Notes under the pieces: generated by a model | Database searches by the model: none | Seen by the model: only the letters and a program-made list of their open reading frames with translations | Told to the model about the DNA's origin: nothing | DNA from: Cristatella mucedo | Lineage: Eukaryota; Bryozoa; Phylactolaemata; Cristatellidae | Length of the DNA: 64,000 nucleotides | Assembly: GCA_009760855.2 (NCBI GenBank) | Contig: WPIO01000008.1 | Span: 10,514,501 to 10,578,500, forward strand | Direction of reading: 5' to 3' | Shown here: piece after piece, positions 1-11,600 of the stretch | Position numbering within the stretch: the stretch's first letter is position 1 | Layout of the letters: every line of letters begins with the position of its first letter | Translations under genes and position numbers: made by a program

Positions 1-330
1 GAACAATGATCTGAGAGGGTCAGTGGGCACACCACAAGGTCAGTGGGGAGGACATCTTCAGTGATCACGAGATCTAGAATATGGCCACCAACGTGGGTGG
101 TATGATGGACCAAACCAAAATTCTACAGACAAGAAGTGAGCGAACCTGGCTGTTGCTGAGGTTGTCAACGTGAATATTGAAGTCTCCGGAAATCAGTAAC
201 GGTCTGTCACACACCAATATTTTAGCGAGGAACTCTGAAAACTCCGCTATAATCAAGTTTAGACAGCAAGAATGGGACAGAGGGCAGAGGGAGGCCGGTA
301 TATCACCACAGTGCACCCCAATCGTGCACC
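1..330 (-). mobile_element. L2-like LINE endonuclease fragment
   Basis: Minus-strand frames read LLISGDFNIHVDN, the GDFN motif of the apurinic-type endonuclease of CR1/L2-clade LINEs. After a frame change they read GHILDLVITEDV and then LSDHC, the later endonuclease motifs in the right order. Frameshifts show it is dead. It runs off the left edge of the window, so the reverse transcriptase part, if present, lies outside. Confidence 0.7.
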
Positions 331-537
331 CCAACCACGCCTCCACCCGAGGATCTCAGCTTGGGCGAACGGCTATCCCAGGCTATTCCTGCTTTATTTA
401 CTTACCATGCCAATGATCGTGTGGTTTGTGGAATAATACCTCACGCTCTCTGATTATACCGAAAGTGAAGAACTCGAGGACGCAAAGCTAGAATCAGCTT
501 TCGTATGCAGGGGTGAGCCATTGTAATCAATCCACCT

Positions 538-911
538 AATAATAATAATAATAACAATAATGTACTTGATAAAGCGCCCTCAGAGAACTTAATCTCTTTC
601 TAGGTGCTTTAAATTTGCTGCAAAGGGAAATGCAATTGAATGGTAAGTAAAATCATGCTTGAAAAACAAACAAAATGAATAACATGGTTAGGGGTGACAT
701 GCACAGGGTCAGCATGTAAATGTGGTTAGTGGCAGCATGCACAGTGTCAGCACGCATAAGCACATCAAGGACGAATCACAGGGACCCAATAAATGCTGTC
801 CTAAATAGGTGTGTTTGTAAGTTCCTTTTAAATGTGGTCAGGTCAGGAGATGTTCTGACGCAGGTCGGGAGGGAGTTCCAGGCTTTGGGAGCATACGAAC
901 TAAATGCACGA
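538..911 (-). mobile_element. 5'-truncated L2-like LINE, 3' end
   Basis: The tail (ATT)n is at the left, followed by the terminal stem AAAGCGCCCTCAGAGAACTT, the CAGCAAATTTAAAG-type segment and the 3' UTR. It extends just into the RT C-terminal coding end (AFSSYAPKAWNSLP-like on the minus strand). ACCTA occurs at both borders (534-538 and 912-916) and is a likely target-site duplication. The other duplicate has the empty site near 3861-3870. Confidence 0.85.
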
Positions 912-1280
912 ACCTACCGAATTCTGGGAGCTCAAACGCTCCGGTCGGACCGTCGTTTACACGGCCTGCCGATGGTGTCGTAGACTGAGCTTTTGGCGAG
1001 TTATATCGAAAGTGCGGTTATCTTTGGGAATTAGCTCGCGATTGTTGATTGAATGCCATTTTAAAAATGTGTGCGAGTTCTGTATCTTGTGTAATTATTA
1101 GCTGCGTTTGGTAGAGGCGCACTTATAACTTCAATCCTTGGGCGATACCCACAGTCCGACGATACATTTTCAGGAAAGTTGAATCCTACCGTCACGCAAT
1201 TCAGTAACTATTTTGTACGTTTGCCCTGCAACAAAGGAAACTGACCTTTGGTGCGATCGTAAAAGTGTAAAAGATAGCAT

Positions 1281-1353
1281 CGCCCGAACGGGGACTCGAA
1301 CTCCGGACCCTCAGATTAAAAGTCTGATGCTCTACCGACTGAGCTATCCGGGC
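1281..1353 (-). tRNA. tRNA-Lys(UUU): tRNA-Lys(UUU), copy 1
   Basis: The minus strand gives a 73-nt cloverleaf starting GCCCGGATAGCTCAGTCGGT. It has an A box (TAGCTCAGTCGG), an anticodon loop CTTTTAA with anticodon TTT, and a B box (GGTTCGAGTCC-type, here AGTTCGAGTCC). The acceptor stem pairs GCCCGGA with TTCGGGC, with one G-U pair, and the discriminator base is G as expected for eukaryotic lysine tRNA. There is no intron. Runs of four T in RNA sense lie just downstream (1269-1272 and 1261-1264), good pol III terminators. Because it sits in a duplicated segment, one copy may be redundant, but both are structurally intact. Confidence 0.95.
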
Positions 1354-1360
1354 TGCTCAC

Positions 1361-2169
1361 GTGATGCACACCATGTAACAATAATCAATCAAAATACTCT
1401 ACTTTGGTTTTTGCGCCTTTCACCAGACTAGCGTCTTTGAAAGGCAAATCTTGAGTTTTGACAATTCGCATAGCGCTCGAACATGTGTGAAATTGTAGAA
1501 TGATACTTGTAGACAAATTTTCAGTACATTTTTACACGGATGTAGACCTTCGACTTTGTAAATGTGTGCTTCGGCTGACTATGCGCACATGTAGAGCCTT
1601 GAGTGGGGCTGCTTCTTCAGTAAGCTTAGTGTATAGCAACATTGAAGCCGCTTTTAGATTATTGACTTTTCTCCTTGCCAACGTCGACTCTCCGCCTAGT
1701 TAAGGAAGGCACTTACACTTCTATGTCACGATACATCGATGGCCGACTAAGTCCCGCCCGCAGGCCTCCCTCGTCGGCTCTAATGCGGGAGGCTGGTTAC
1801 AGAAAGAGAGATTCCTCGGCAAGCTGCCAAGCCATCGCCCGCAGAAATTAAGTTCGCCGCTGCAGTCATCGTAACATTATTTTTTCTCAAAGTGTATCGT
1901 GCAAAGTAATGTGCACCATTACGCGTGCGTCGGTGCACTCCATATTCAATTGCACAGTGTCGTCTATGTAGGAGTGCACGAAGCCGCGGCTACAAAGCAT
2001 GAACATTCCATGCTGAGTTCCCTGTCCTGGATGCCTCGACAGGACTCGAGGCTACGAGCGTCAACCCTCGTTCTTTTTATTATTGGGGGCGCATGCCACG
2101 CGCCGGGATGTTTATTGGTATTCCGGTACAACTGTAAGTGATCCCAGCTTAAACAGACGCTAGAGCGGT
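1361..2169. other. No recognisable gene
   Basis: Mixed-composition DNA with short open frames on both strands. None has a recognisable domain, splice structure or repeat match elsewhere in the window. Confidence 0.5.
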
Positions 2170-2323
2170 ACCCCTGAGTCTAATCCCTGGAGTAAGCCAC
2201 TCACTCTTCACGATCCAGGTCGTGAGCACGAGTCTAACAGTGGGCGATCCTTTATTGCCCACTGCAAGCGGCGGTGATAGCCGTTAAGGATCGTCTGCCG
2301 TAACGTTATTTAATCAGCTGGTG
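2170..2323 (+). mobile_element. tRNA-derived SINE (SINE-A), diverged
   Basis: It has the family core: TCACGAtCcAGGTCGTGAG in the B-box half, then GTGGGCGATCCTTTATTGCC, CACTGCAAGCGG, GGTGATAGCCGTTAAGG and the 3' end TTAATCAGCTG. Matching copies are at 23449 and 31103. The A-box end is eroded. Confidence 0.75.
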
Positions 2324-3647
2324 TTTTACTCGAAACCCTGCAATCGGCATAAAAAACTTGATAATAACCCGCCGCCAACTCAACTCCACGCATTATAACG
2401 AATTGTACTTTTTGATACCGTGCATAGCACCGATAACCACGCTATGCTTATCGACATTGGGTATTTTACTACCAATCATTTTAGCATGCTTAATTTACAG
2501 CAAATGCAAAGTGCCTAAAACGCGATTCAGTTTTCTGAGGGCGCTATACAAATACACTCTTGTTATTAATACAAACGCTGGTGGAGCGAGGCGGTGGGCA
2601 CTCGGACATCGCCCCCCCCCCCCCTTAGAGAATGGAGCCCTGGGCCGCCGCTGTATCGGGCCAGAGCAGGAGATGGCGCGAGGGCTGTCCAGTAGGGACT
2701 TCCCATCGGTAAACAACCGCCGAATGTGCGTTGGATAAATGCTGCGATTACGAACTCTAATTGTTCATTACTCGCGGGCTTTGCTGCTATACACGTGGTT
2801 CGTGGCGTCCACATGCGGACAGAACTATGCCGTAAACGCAGCGCTCGTAACTACGCTTGTCTCAGCCTACGTGCGACGAACACTGGCGACGCCTAAGCAA
2901 CTCGTAGCGCGGCAAGCAATTTGTGAGTGATGGGCCAATGCTCGCAGGTGTGCTGACAGTCGCAGGAATACGGCAGAGACGAAGAGATTGTTGTATGACA
3001 GTATATCCGGCGGCGGCGGCTGTTCTTGTGGGTGTCTGACGGAGACACAGTGGGCACACGTTCACGGTAAGCGAGACTCTCCTTTATTACTCTCAACGGG
3101 CACGTACACGAGTGCTCGATCAATCGCAGCAGACGACACGAAATGTAGCATGCATTAATGACCTGACGCTGCGTTGAGCCAATATAATTCATTTAATATA
3201 ATTCATTTCATCTATTGGCCACAGGTGAGGCATGGGCATTAGCGTCCAAGGCGCTTCGCTAATTACAACAGCAGAAGCCGCAGGCGAACACTACAAGAGC
3301 TCACACTTCATTAAAAAAAGTCCATATCCGTGGCGTAGATAGGTCCAGTTGACAGCAGCGGAGCGTTACAGGCCTTCAGCAGCGGCCACGATGTACGGCA
3401 ATGCATTCGTGGTATAGAGCTTACTTTCGCTCAAACATCAATGCCGAGTGCGGAATCGCGACAGACGGCCTATCTCATGGCATCGGTTTTCGTGCGGCCT
3501 CGGCCATTGATTGTCGCACAATCGGTTCCTAGCAATTACAATTCAGGAACCGCAAATAATGATTGTAAGTCACAATCTGGCTGGTTTAGCTCGCGACGCC
3601 GTTTCACTGCCGCCTGCGTAAAAATCCCGGCTCCGGGCACGAATTCA
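2324..3647. other. No recognisable gene
   Basis: Short ORFs on both strands without recognisable domains. There is a C homopolymer at about 2611-2624. I see no intact gene or named repeat. Confidence 0.45.
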
Positions 3648-4315
3648 AATTTCGCACCCCAATCACGCTTCCGCCGGAGGATCTCAGCTTGGGCGAACGG
3701 CAATCTAATGCTATTCCAGCTTTATTTACTTAGCATGCCAACGATCGCGTGCCTTGCGGAATAACACCTCATGCGCCCTGATTATACCGAAAGTGAACAA
3801 CTCAAGGACGCAAAGCTATCAGCAGCCTTCTTATGCAAGTATCAGCCATAGTAAGCAATCCACCAACCGAATTCTGGGAGCTTAAACGCTCCGGTCGGAC
3901 CGTCGTTTAAGCGGTCTGCCGACGGCGTGGTAGACTGGGTTTTTGGCTAGTTATGTCGAAAGTGCAGTTACCTTTGGGAATCAGCTCGCGATTGTTGATT
4001 GAATGTCTTTAAATAAAAGGTGTGTGATTTAAGCCTATTACGTAATTATTAGCTGCGTTTGGTATAGGCGCACTTATAACTTATATCCTTGGGCGATACC
4101 CACAGTCCGACGAGACGTTTTTAGGAAAGTCGAATCCTACCGTCACGCAATTCAGCAACTATTTTGTACGTTTGCCCTGCAACACAGAAAACTGACCTTT
4201 TGTGTGATCCTAAAAATGTAAAAGATAGCATCGCCCGAACGGGGACTCGAACTCCGGACCCTCAGATTAAAAGTCTGATGCTCTACCGACTGAGCTATCC
4301 GGGCTGCTATGTGAG
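3648..4315. repeat. Segmental duplication, copy 2 (carries tRNA-Lys)
   Basis: Second copy of the tRNA-Lys segment, contiguous here: the sequence passes from AATCCACCA into ACCGAATTCTGGGAG without the L2-like insertion seen in copy 1. It ends just beyond the tRNA gene (GGCTGCTATGTGAG against GGCTGCTCACGTGA). Confidence 0.85.
4232..4304 (-). tRNA. tRNA-Lys(UUU): tRNA-Lys(UUU), copy 2
   Basis: Identical over 73 nt to the copy at 1281-1353: same acceptor pairing, TTT anticodon, A and B boxes and discriminator G. Oligo-T terminators in RNA sense lie downstream at 4212-4216 and 4220-4223. The tRNA body is unchanged while the flanks have diverged, which suggests selection or conversion on the gene itself. 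Confidence 0.95.
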
Positions 4316-4503
4316 TGCTTAGAAAATTATTTTTTGGCAATTTTGCTTTACTGCGGATACTGCATTGTATCGGCTGATATAATTTTACGCGGAACTAACC
4401 GATGAGAGAACGGACTCCGCGCCTACGCATGCTGCCGGTCGACACCAGCTAATATTTCTTGACTATCGGTGATAGCTTGGGTCTCCGTCCTCGGGCGGCC
4501 GGC

Positions 4504-4700
<197 letters not shown>

Positions 4701-4923
4701 ACAGACAGAGACAAACTCACTGGGCACACCGTGCTTGCTGCACGTTTCTCTGTCCTTGCGAATGCGCTTGGGGCTTGACAAAGCAATGCGAGTGTCTATA
4801 TAATCTCACAAGTAGACGTACATTTCGTGCAACGAGATTCGGAAAGCAGCTCCGAGAACCTCGCAGAGAGCTCTTCGTTCTCGATCCTATTTCGATTCGA
4901 GCCGCTGACCTCAGCGATCGCCT

Positions 4924-5062
4924 AGCTGGTTTGGTCCAGCGGTTAAGGTGCTCGCCGTGACCAATGTCTGGCAAAAGTCGTTGGCTCGAGCCCCGAGGCA
5001 TACGTGAAGCGATTGAATACAGATTAAGTTCTCTTAGGGTGATATACAGATAAATTATGTTA
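4924..5062 (+). mobile_element. tRNA-derived SINE with LINE-like tail (SINE-B)
   Basis: The 5' part is tRNA-like: GCTGGTTTGGTCCAGCGGTTAAGG resembles an A box and GGCTCGAGCCC a B box. It is followed by GATTGAATACAGATTAAGTT and CTCTTAGGGTGATATACA. The tail is a degenerate form of the L2-like terminal stem. The closest copy is at 32797. Confidence 0.8.
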
Positions 5063-7188
5063 AACCTGAACCACCAAGCTCGGCCTGATCCGCAGGCATT
5101 GTCCACCACTTCCATTAAGAAGCTGGTTTCTGTGATTTTTGACTAAGCTCAGCACAGCCAGCAAGTGCATGGAAGTAAATCGCCAAAACGCCGCCTACAT
5201 CAGCTGGCCACTCGTCTAGGCTACTTGGTTCCGGTTTCCGACCAAGCTGTGTACTTACAGTCCTCCACGCTACTGAATGGTTCACATCTGTTCAGCCAAT
5301 GACGTCAATGCCGGTCGGAGTATGTACCATTACCCAAACTAAAGGTTTGCCATCTCTTACGCAGCGTTAATAATTCATTGACCCGCGACTGCGTTTGCCT
5401 AAGAGAGGTCACGCGTGCAGCGACTTGCCCTCGGACGGCAGCGTGGAGGAGAATCGCTTCCGGGTCAGGTCTAGCTCGGCAAGCAGAATTGCCAGAGGGC
5501 TAGCTTCGCGGCAAGGTTCTCGCTGAGGCGTCTCGATTGGCGTCGCCTCTATGATGCCGTCTTCACTCGCTGCATAGGTGTAATAATAATAATCATGATC
5601 ATAAAGCGGATGGTGCGATGCTTGGCCTGGTGGGGAGCGTAAGGACTTTTCCCTTCACTGCGGCTCTCCTGGCGTAGTTTTCACCTCGTAAACCAGTTCC
5701 TTGATATTTCACCCCCCCCCCCCGTCGGCACCCTCAGTAACCCGGACGACTCTGCGGCCTGCTGCCGCCGTGTGCTGCTGCCGCCGCCGCTGCTGCCGCC
5801 GCCGCTGCTGCCGCCGCCGCCGCTGCTGCTGCTAGGGTCGCTGCGAGAGCTGTCGGCGCTCAGCGCAGCCTCTAGGAAGCGGTTAAACGACGTTGCCCTT
5901 TGAATTAACAGCTATTCTCACTGCGTAATTGTGGCGACAAGAGCTTTCGGTCAAGCGCTTCCTTCCAAAAGTGTCAGAATTCCAGACATCCCAAAAGCGT
6001 CAGGCTGCCAATAGCTAAGCGCTGTCAGAGAATTGAGCTTCACAAGGCATGCACTCGGTCCAGCCGATTAGGGGAAGATATCTGGAGTCACGTCAGTCCG
6101 TTTCTTGTCTCTTTGCAGGATTTCTGGTGCCACAGACACCTTCATTGAATCGTGTGCTCGAGACGGCAAGTTTCCCGACCAAGGTGTCGAGGCATTAACG
6201 CTATTATAGTTATGAACCCTCGTAGCCTTCAATGACTTACTTTTCACGATAAGCCACGCGAAAGGCTTTGCGGTACGATTGACTTTGACCTGATACGCTA
6301 TACAGCTACCGCTATGTAGCTGATTCTATAGCTGCTGCTGATGCTGCTGCTGCTGGCCCGCACAGCTTCGCCGACAGGCACCAATTGCTCTACTACTGCT
6401 GGCTCCAAGTAGCAATACACGGATCGCCATGCACGAGGACGTACTTGCTGAGCTGAGGCGCCGTATTGTCGCTGTGAAATTACAAGCGAAAGTGACGCTC
6501 ATCGAGGCCATAAAACTGGACTCGCGCGCTACACTGATTGTGCGCAAGCAAGCAGTCCGTGGGAGAAATACGGCAGCTAGCCCGAGGTCACCCGACTCCA
6601 GCTTGAAGAGGCTGCTCTGTCGCCGCGAGGTAAGAGGCGGCGACGTTTTCGCTCGACCGACGACTAGCGCAGGTCCCTTTTCGGTTTCGAATACCAGCTT
6701 AATGAGGGCACGCGCATATTGAAACCGAGGGCCCCTCCCCCCCCCGCCACCGCCAAACCTTCCCGCCTTCGGTCGCCGAGTGGGGAGGAGAGGCTGCCGT
6801 CGGGAACCGAAAATGAACTTCCGCTGCAGCGAAAACACTTCGCTCTGATTTCGTCAGCGGCGTTTATTATTAACCTTCCCGCAGGCTGCTCCAGCCAGCG
6901 CGGCGGCTTCGCATGCGACGGTGGCCACCCGCGGCCGGCGGAGCGAGGGTTCGCCTTGCGCTCGCGGTAGCTGCCGGCGCAAGGCGAGAGCAGAGAATTG
7001 TACAAGAGCAGAGAACCGCGCTCTCACTAGCAGCGGCAGCACCGTGGAACGTAGGGGGGCGGCGCGGCGCGGCGCGGCGATTTGTACGGAGCAACGGAGG
7101 GGGGCGGATGCTCGACGGATGGACGACAGGAGTAGGCTCGACAGGGGCGGCGGCGGCGGCGACGGCGGCGGCGGCCGAGGTGCGATCG
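5063..7188. other. Intergenic, becoming GC-rich; no gene seen
   Basis: Contains a small L2-like remnant at about 5581-5645 (AATAATAATAAT followed by AAGCGGATGGTGCGATGCTT), a C run at 5712-5722, and CTG/CCG triplet runs at about 5755-5833. From about 6720 it is the 3' side of the minus-strand gene at 7189. Open frames at 6326-6838 are GC-driven and show no recognisable domain. Confidence 0.5.
6863..6868 (-). promoter_or_regulatory. Candidate polyadenylation signal AATAAA
   Basis: TTTATT on the plus strand reads AATAAA on the minus strand, about 320 nt past the stop of the 7189-8274 gene. It is the nearest canonical signal on that side. The assignment is by position only. Confidence 0.4.
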
Positions 7189-7803
7189 TCAGACGATGAG
7201 CTTTCGCAGGCGCAGATACTCGGCGATGTGGCCGCTCAGCTTGGGCTTCGTGTACCTCGTCCCGGCTGCCGACGGCACGTGCAGAGCGCGGCAGGCGTCC
7301 ACGATTGCCGACACCTCTGCGGGAAACTCGCACGAGTACTTGCCCGTCAGGCTGCCCTCCAGTTTCACGTACCGTATATCGGCCACCGCTCGGCGGCCGG
7401 CGTAGCGTACGGCGCCGGCTCTTCGGCCGCCGCCCTCCGCCGGCCGCAGGTTGCGCCGATCTCCGGCCGCAGCTGACGCCTGGGCCAGGGCGTTATCGTC
7501 TGAGCCGGCGGCGGCGGCGGCGGCGCCTCCGCCGTAGCTTGGGCTGACCGAGATGCTAGCCAGCGTCTGTCGCCGTCGCTGCGACGACTGCTGCGACGGC
7601 TGTGAGAGGTCGTTCGACGCTCGCGCCGCCCATTCCGCGCTCGTGCTCGGCAGAGACGGCGAGGAGGAGGCGGCGGCGGCGGCGACGGGAGCCACGCCCA
7701 GGCTCGTAGCCACGCGCCTCGGGGCAACGCGCCTCGCGCAAGCTGGCGCGGGCGTGACGCTCTCGCGGCGACTCGCGTCGTCATGCGGCGGCGTCGCTTT
7801 CCA

Positions 7804-7835
<32 letters not shown>

Positions 7836-8274
7836 CGGCTTTGAATCGGCGGTCGGTCGCCTCGACAGGGGCTGCGTTTGCAGGCATTGCGGCGGCGGCG
7901 GCGGTCAGCTGCAGCTGCTGCGCGGTCCTGGCGCGTCGGCGCGGCTTCTTACTCAGCCAGTACTCGACGTCGACGCCCCTGAGCAGGTCGGGCATGGCCT
8001 TGAGCTTGCGCTGCTGCGTCTCCACGAAGAACTTCTTGTCGTAGTCGCTCTGAATGATGAACTTGTACCGCTCCTTGGACAACTCCGTGACCTTGGTGCG
8101 AAGCAGGCGGCCCTCGGTCACGTTGTCCACGATCTGACCGACGCTTCGCACGGCTGAGTCTCTAGCGTTGCCGCCCAGCTCGCTCGCCCACGTCTCGACC
8201 TCCTTCAAGGCGTTCGCTTTGGACGAATAGCTGAACGACTTGGGCGGTGCGGTGGCCGTCACCGTGGTAACCAT
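7189..8274 (-). CDS. Orphan 361-aa protein with low-complexity middle
   Basis: I do not recognise this protein. The start is the ATG at 8274: it has G at -3 and G at +4, and a pyrimidine run ending in CCGCAG (a possible splice acceptor) lies just upstream. The frame stays open further upstream only through a Leu-Ser repeat made by a GA microsatellite, so a longer start is unlikely. Three parts are visible. Residues 1-115 are complex and charged, with SELGGNARDS, RYKFIIQSDYDKKF and DVEYWLSKKPRRR, the last giving a basic cluster that could act as a nuclear signal. Residues about 116-290 are Ala, Ser, Pro, Arg and Gly rich, with ten glycines near 146-155. The last 70 residues are complex again, with KLEGSLTGKYSCEFPAEV and a basic, hydrophobic C-terminus. 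No signal peptide or membrane segment is visible. It sits in a GC-rich block with no neighbouring gene. A first non-coding exon upstream is plausible. Confidence 0.6.
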
Positions 8275-8656
8275 TTCTCTCGCTATCTGCGGAAAAAGCG
8301 AACGATGGCATTCGCGCGCGATGAGCCGTTCCGCGCTAGCAAATAAATGGATTGGACGGATGAAGAGGAGACGGAGAAATAGAGAAAGCCACAGCGGGTG
8401 TGGGAGCGAGAGAGCGATGATGCGGAAATGAAGAACTCTGAAAGAGCGAGAAAGGTGCGTCGGTGAAGGGCAAGAGGGCGGAGGGAGACAGAGGAAAGCG
8501 AGCGAGATAAGTGGAGAAAAAAAGGCAGTAAAAGAGAGGTGAAAGTGTGAAACGATAGGAGGAATTAGATGATGGATAGAGAGGACATGCTGGACGGGAT
8601 AGACTGAGACCCGGCAAAGAGAGGTAAAGCAGCGAGAGAGAGAGAGAGAGAGCGAG

Positions 8657-8687
<31 letters not shown>

Positions 8688-11600
8688 GCGGCAGAATGAG
8701 ATACGTGTTTATATTTCGCTCTAGGCGAGGCAGGATCTCGCTCAAGGCGAAGGCAGCACTGGGAGGCATCTGCTGGCGGCTGAGAAGCGTCCCGCCGAAG
8801 CCTCGGAGGATATTGTAATTAGCAGGCGCACACAGCAAGCGCTGCCCCTCCCCCTCCCCCTCTGTCGGCTCCGACGCTACAAGGTGCGATGCAGCAGCAG
8901 CAACAGCCGCCGCCGGCCTGCCGGTCATCGAGAGTGGGGCGGCGGGGCCGGGGGAGGGGGCCTCCGCGAATCCAACGCGAATCCGACGTGACGCCGCCGC
9001 CAGACAGCCGCTTCGCTCCATATGTATGAGAGACGCGAATGCGGGGCGCCGAGTCTCGCTAGAGACAATCCCGCTTGGGCGATCGGGTGGGGTGTAAAGT
9101 CGCTCGACCGGCAAGTGCGGTGTGCCTGATTCGATTGACAGATTCGACTTCTAAATCCGGGAAGCCCGCTTAGTGGCCCCTCCCCGCATCAGCCGACGGA
9201 CCTCGAAGGCGACCTCCTCGAGGTGGCCTCCTCGTAGCTGGTTGAGCCGCTGCGGGCCTGCCCCGCACCCCCCCCCGCCGCCGCCGCCGCCGACTCCGAC
9301 CGCTCGCAGGAGCGACGTCCTAGAAGCGTCCGCCACTTCGAAACTCTCGCGGATGTGGGCATTTCCTACAGGAGCTGGCGAAAGCAGATCGCGAAAGGGG
9401 GTCGTGCAAGCGCAGCGGCGGCGCTGGCTCGTGTGGCGCTGGCGCTGAGACCCGACCCGGCGCTGCTCGCGCGGCAGCTGCAGCGCCGCGGAGCGAGAGC
9501 CTGGAGGGGAGGCTCTGCGGATTCACAGGGCAGGAATCCGGAAGTTTGCTCGCTCGGCGCCACTCAAGAGGTCGACGGCGGACGCTTGGACGGTGGATTC
9601 GCTGGATTCTGGGAAGCCGCCGCGCGAAATGCACCTTCGCACTTCCCCTAAACTTCACTCGAACGCCGGCGATAGTCTCAGCCGCCGCCGCCGCCGCCGC
9701 CGCCGCCGCTGCCACGACCGCGAATGGTAGCGGCGGTGGCCGCGGCTGCGGGAGCGGCGGCAGCAGCAGCGGCGGTGGCAGCAACGCACCGCCCTACCGA
9801 GAGCCGGCACACGCTCTGTTGTCCCGTCGCTAGCGGCCGCAGGAGAGAGGTCCCGCGGCGTGCCTTCGCTCGCTCTCTCGGGCGCGCGAGAGTACGGCGT
9901 GTCTTGTCTTCCGGAAGCCCGACCGCGGTCGCGGCGGAGCGCCGTTCTTCCTCGACTTCCGCCTTTCTAATTCGCTGCGACCGCACCGGTAATGGAATAC
10001 TCACTGAACGTGCTACCGAAGCGCTCCAGCCTCGCGAAGATCCAGCCTGGACAGACAGCAGCAAGCTCTAGGGGGACCAGGGATCGCCGGCCACTTCGTC
10101 CGCCACCACCGCCGCCGAATCGTCCGCAGCGTGCGCTTCCGAAGGCGCTGCGCTTCGGAGCCGAGGCCTCACGATGCCCGCTCTCGGCGCTTCCGCAAGA
10201 CGCTCTCGAGGCTTCCGTGAGAGCGTTCGCCCACGGCTTTTCCCATGCGCTGCGCTGGGGCTAGCGCCTCCGGCGGGGCAGCCGCCGCCGCTGCCGCGCG
10301 AGCTCGTGGGAGGTGGGGTCGCCAGGTACGCGCTTGGCGGCAAAGCGCGTACCTGGCTGGCGGTCGGCGGGCAAAACGTAAGCCGGGTTCAAGGCGAGCT
10401 CGGTCGCAGCGCAAGCAATTACGCGCCGTCGTCGGCCGGCCGCGTCGTCAGCTCGAGCAAGGACGAAGGCCGGCCGGCCGCGGTCGCGTTCTCCTGGTTT
10501 CGGCTACCGGGGGTTAGAGGCAGAGGCGGAGGCGCGAGCGGCGGTAACTAGTGGCAAAGGCGAGCGGGCGCGCGCAAACGGTGGCTCGAAGTGAGAATAA
10601 AAAAAGCCCTAACAATGTGTAGCAATTGCTCTAACGAAGGGCGATCGCGCCGATTGTCCTAGAGAACAAATCCATTGACACGCACACCTGCAAGTATTTC
10701 GCTAGCGATTGTGGTCTCCCACGTAGCGACCGCTCGCCTTTCGCTTCTCGCGCGCGCGCGCACGCGCGCGTAATCCCGCGGCTACACTCGCTCCGGTCAA
10801 AGGTTGAGGCCAAACGTACGTGCACCAGTGTTCGCGGCACGTTCGCCAGAAGCGGCAAAGCTGCCGAAGGCAAAAGTGCCGCTCCGAAGCCCCGTTTTTA
10901 TTATCATCTCTCCCAAGCTCATCCGGAACTCGGATTAATCGCATTATAATAGCTACAACAGTACAATGTGTACCTTTCCTTGATATATGTACGTATGCTT
11001 TATTCCAGAGGGTCTCAACTCAGTTTCCTTGCGAAAACAAGCATCGAGATCGCATTCGACAAGCGTTGTGAGCCGGTGCGCGCCAGCGAGTTCGCGGCCG
11101 GAATCGTGGCAGCAGGCGCCCGATTTTCGCTCGGGTCAGCGGGAGCTGGAGCGGCGCGACCGGAGCGGCGCGACCGGAGCGGCGCGACCGGAGCGGCGGC
11201 GGCGGCTCGCGGCTCAAACCGATCGGACGCGCCGGGCCGTACGCGTCCACGACGCTCCGTCGCGCGGGCGTCCGACGGCGCCGCCGCCGCGTAGACCCGT
11301 CGGCCGAGCAGGCGCGCTCGACTCATTTGTCGGAGGTCGGCCAACAGGAGCTGGCGAGATGCGCGCGCGCGCGACGCGTCGGTCGCGAGTTTGGGGCGAC
11401 GGGCGAAAGAAAGCGAGCGAACGCTACGCGAGCGCGGCGCGCGGCCGCAGCAGCGCAGGCTCGCCTCGCCCGCGAGATCCGAGCGCCGAGCCGAGGGACG
11501 AGCCGAATGGCGCCGCAGCGCCGCCTCGTGCAATTGGAGAGCAGGAGGCGGCAGGAGACTCCGCACGCCATCCGAGTCCTCGAGCCTCTTGCGATGGCCG

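Larger units (their letters stand above)
325..1360. repeat. Segmental duplication, copy 1 (carries tRNA-Lys)
   Basis: Bases 325-537 and 912-1360 align with 3648-4310. Shared landmarks are GAGGATCTCAGCTTGGGCGA, GATTATACCGAAAGTGAA, ACGCTCCGGTCGGACCGTCG and the whole tRNA. This copy differs mainly by the L2-like insertion at 538-911. Single-base differences are frequent, so the duplication is not recent. Confidence 0.85.

Noticed and set aside
7189-8274. Weak resemblance of the RYKFIIQ segment to the dynein light chain Tctex fold
   Set aside because: Only a handful of residues agree and the expected following strands are absent.
8275-9114. N-terminal extension of the orphan gene to a 641-aa protein
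   Set aside because: The added part reads through a GA microsatellite as Leu-Ser repeats. An acceptor-like site and a good start context sit right at the ATG at 8274.
11151-11192. 14-bp unit repeated three times (GCGGCGCGACCGGA)
   Set aside because: Exact but short, in simple GC-rich DNA; probably slippage, with no evidence for a binding-site cluster.
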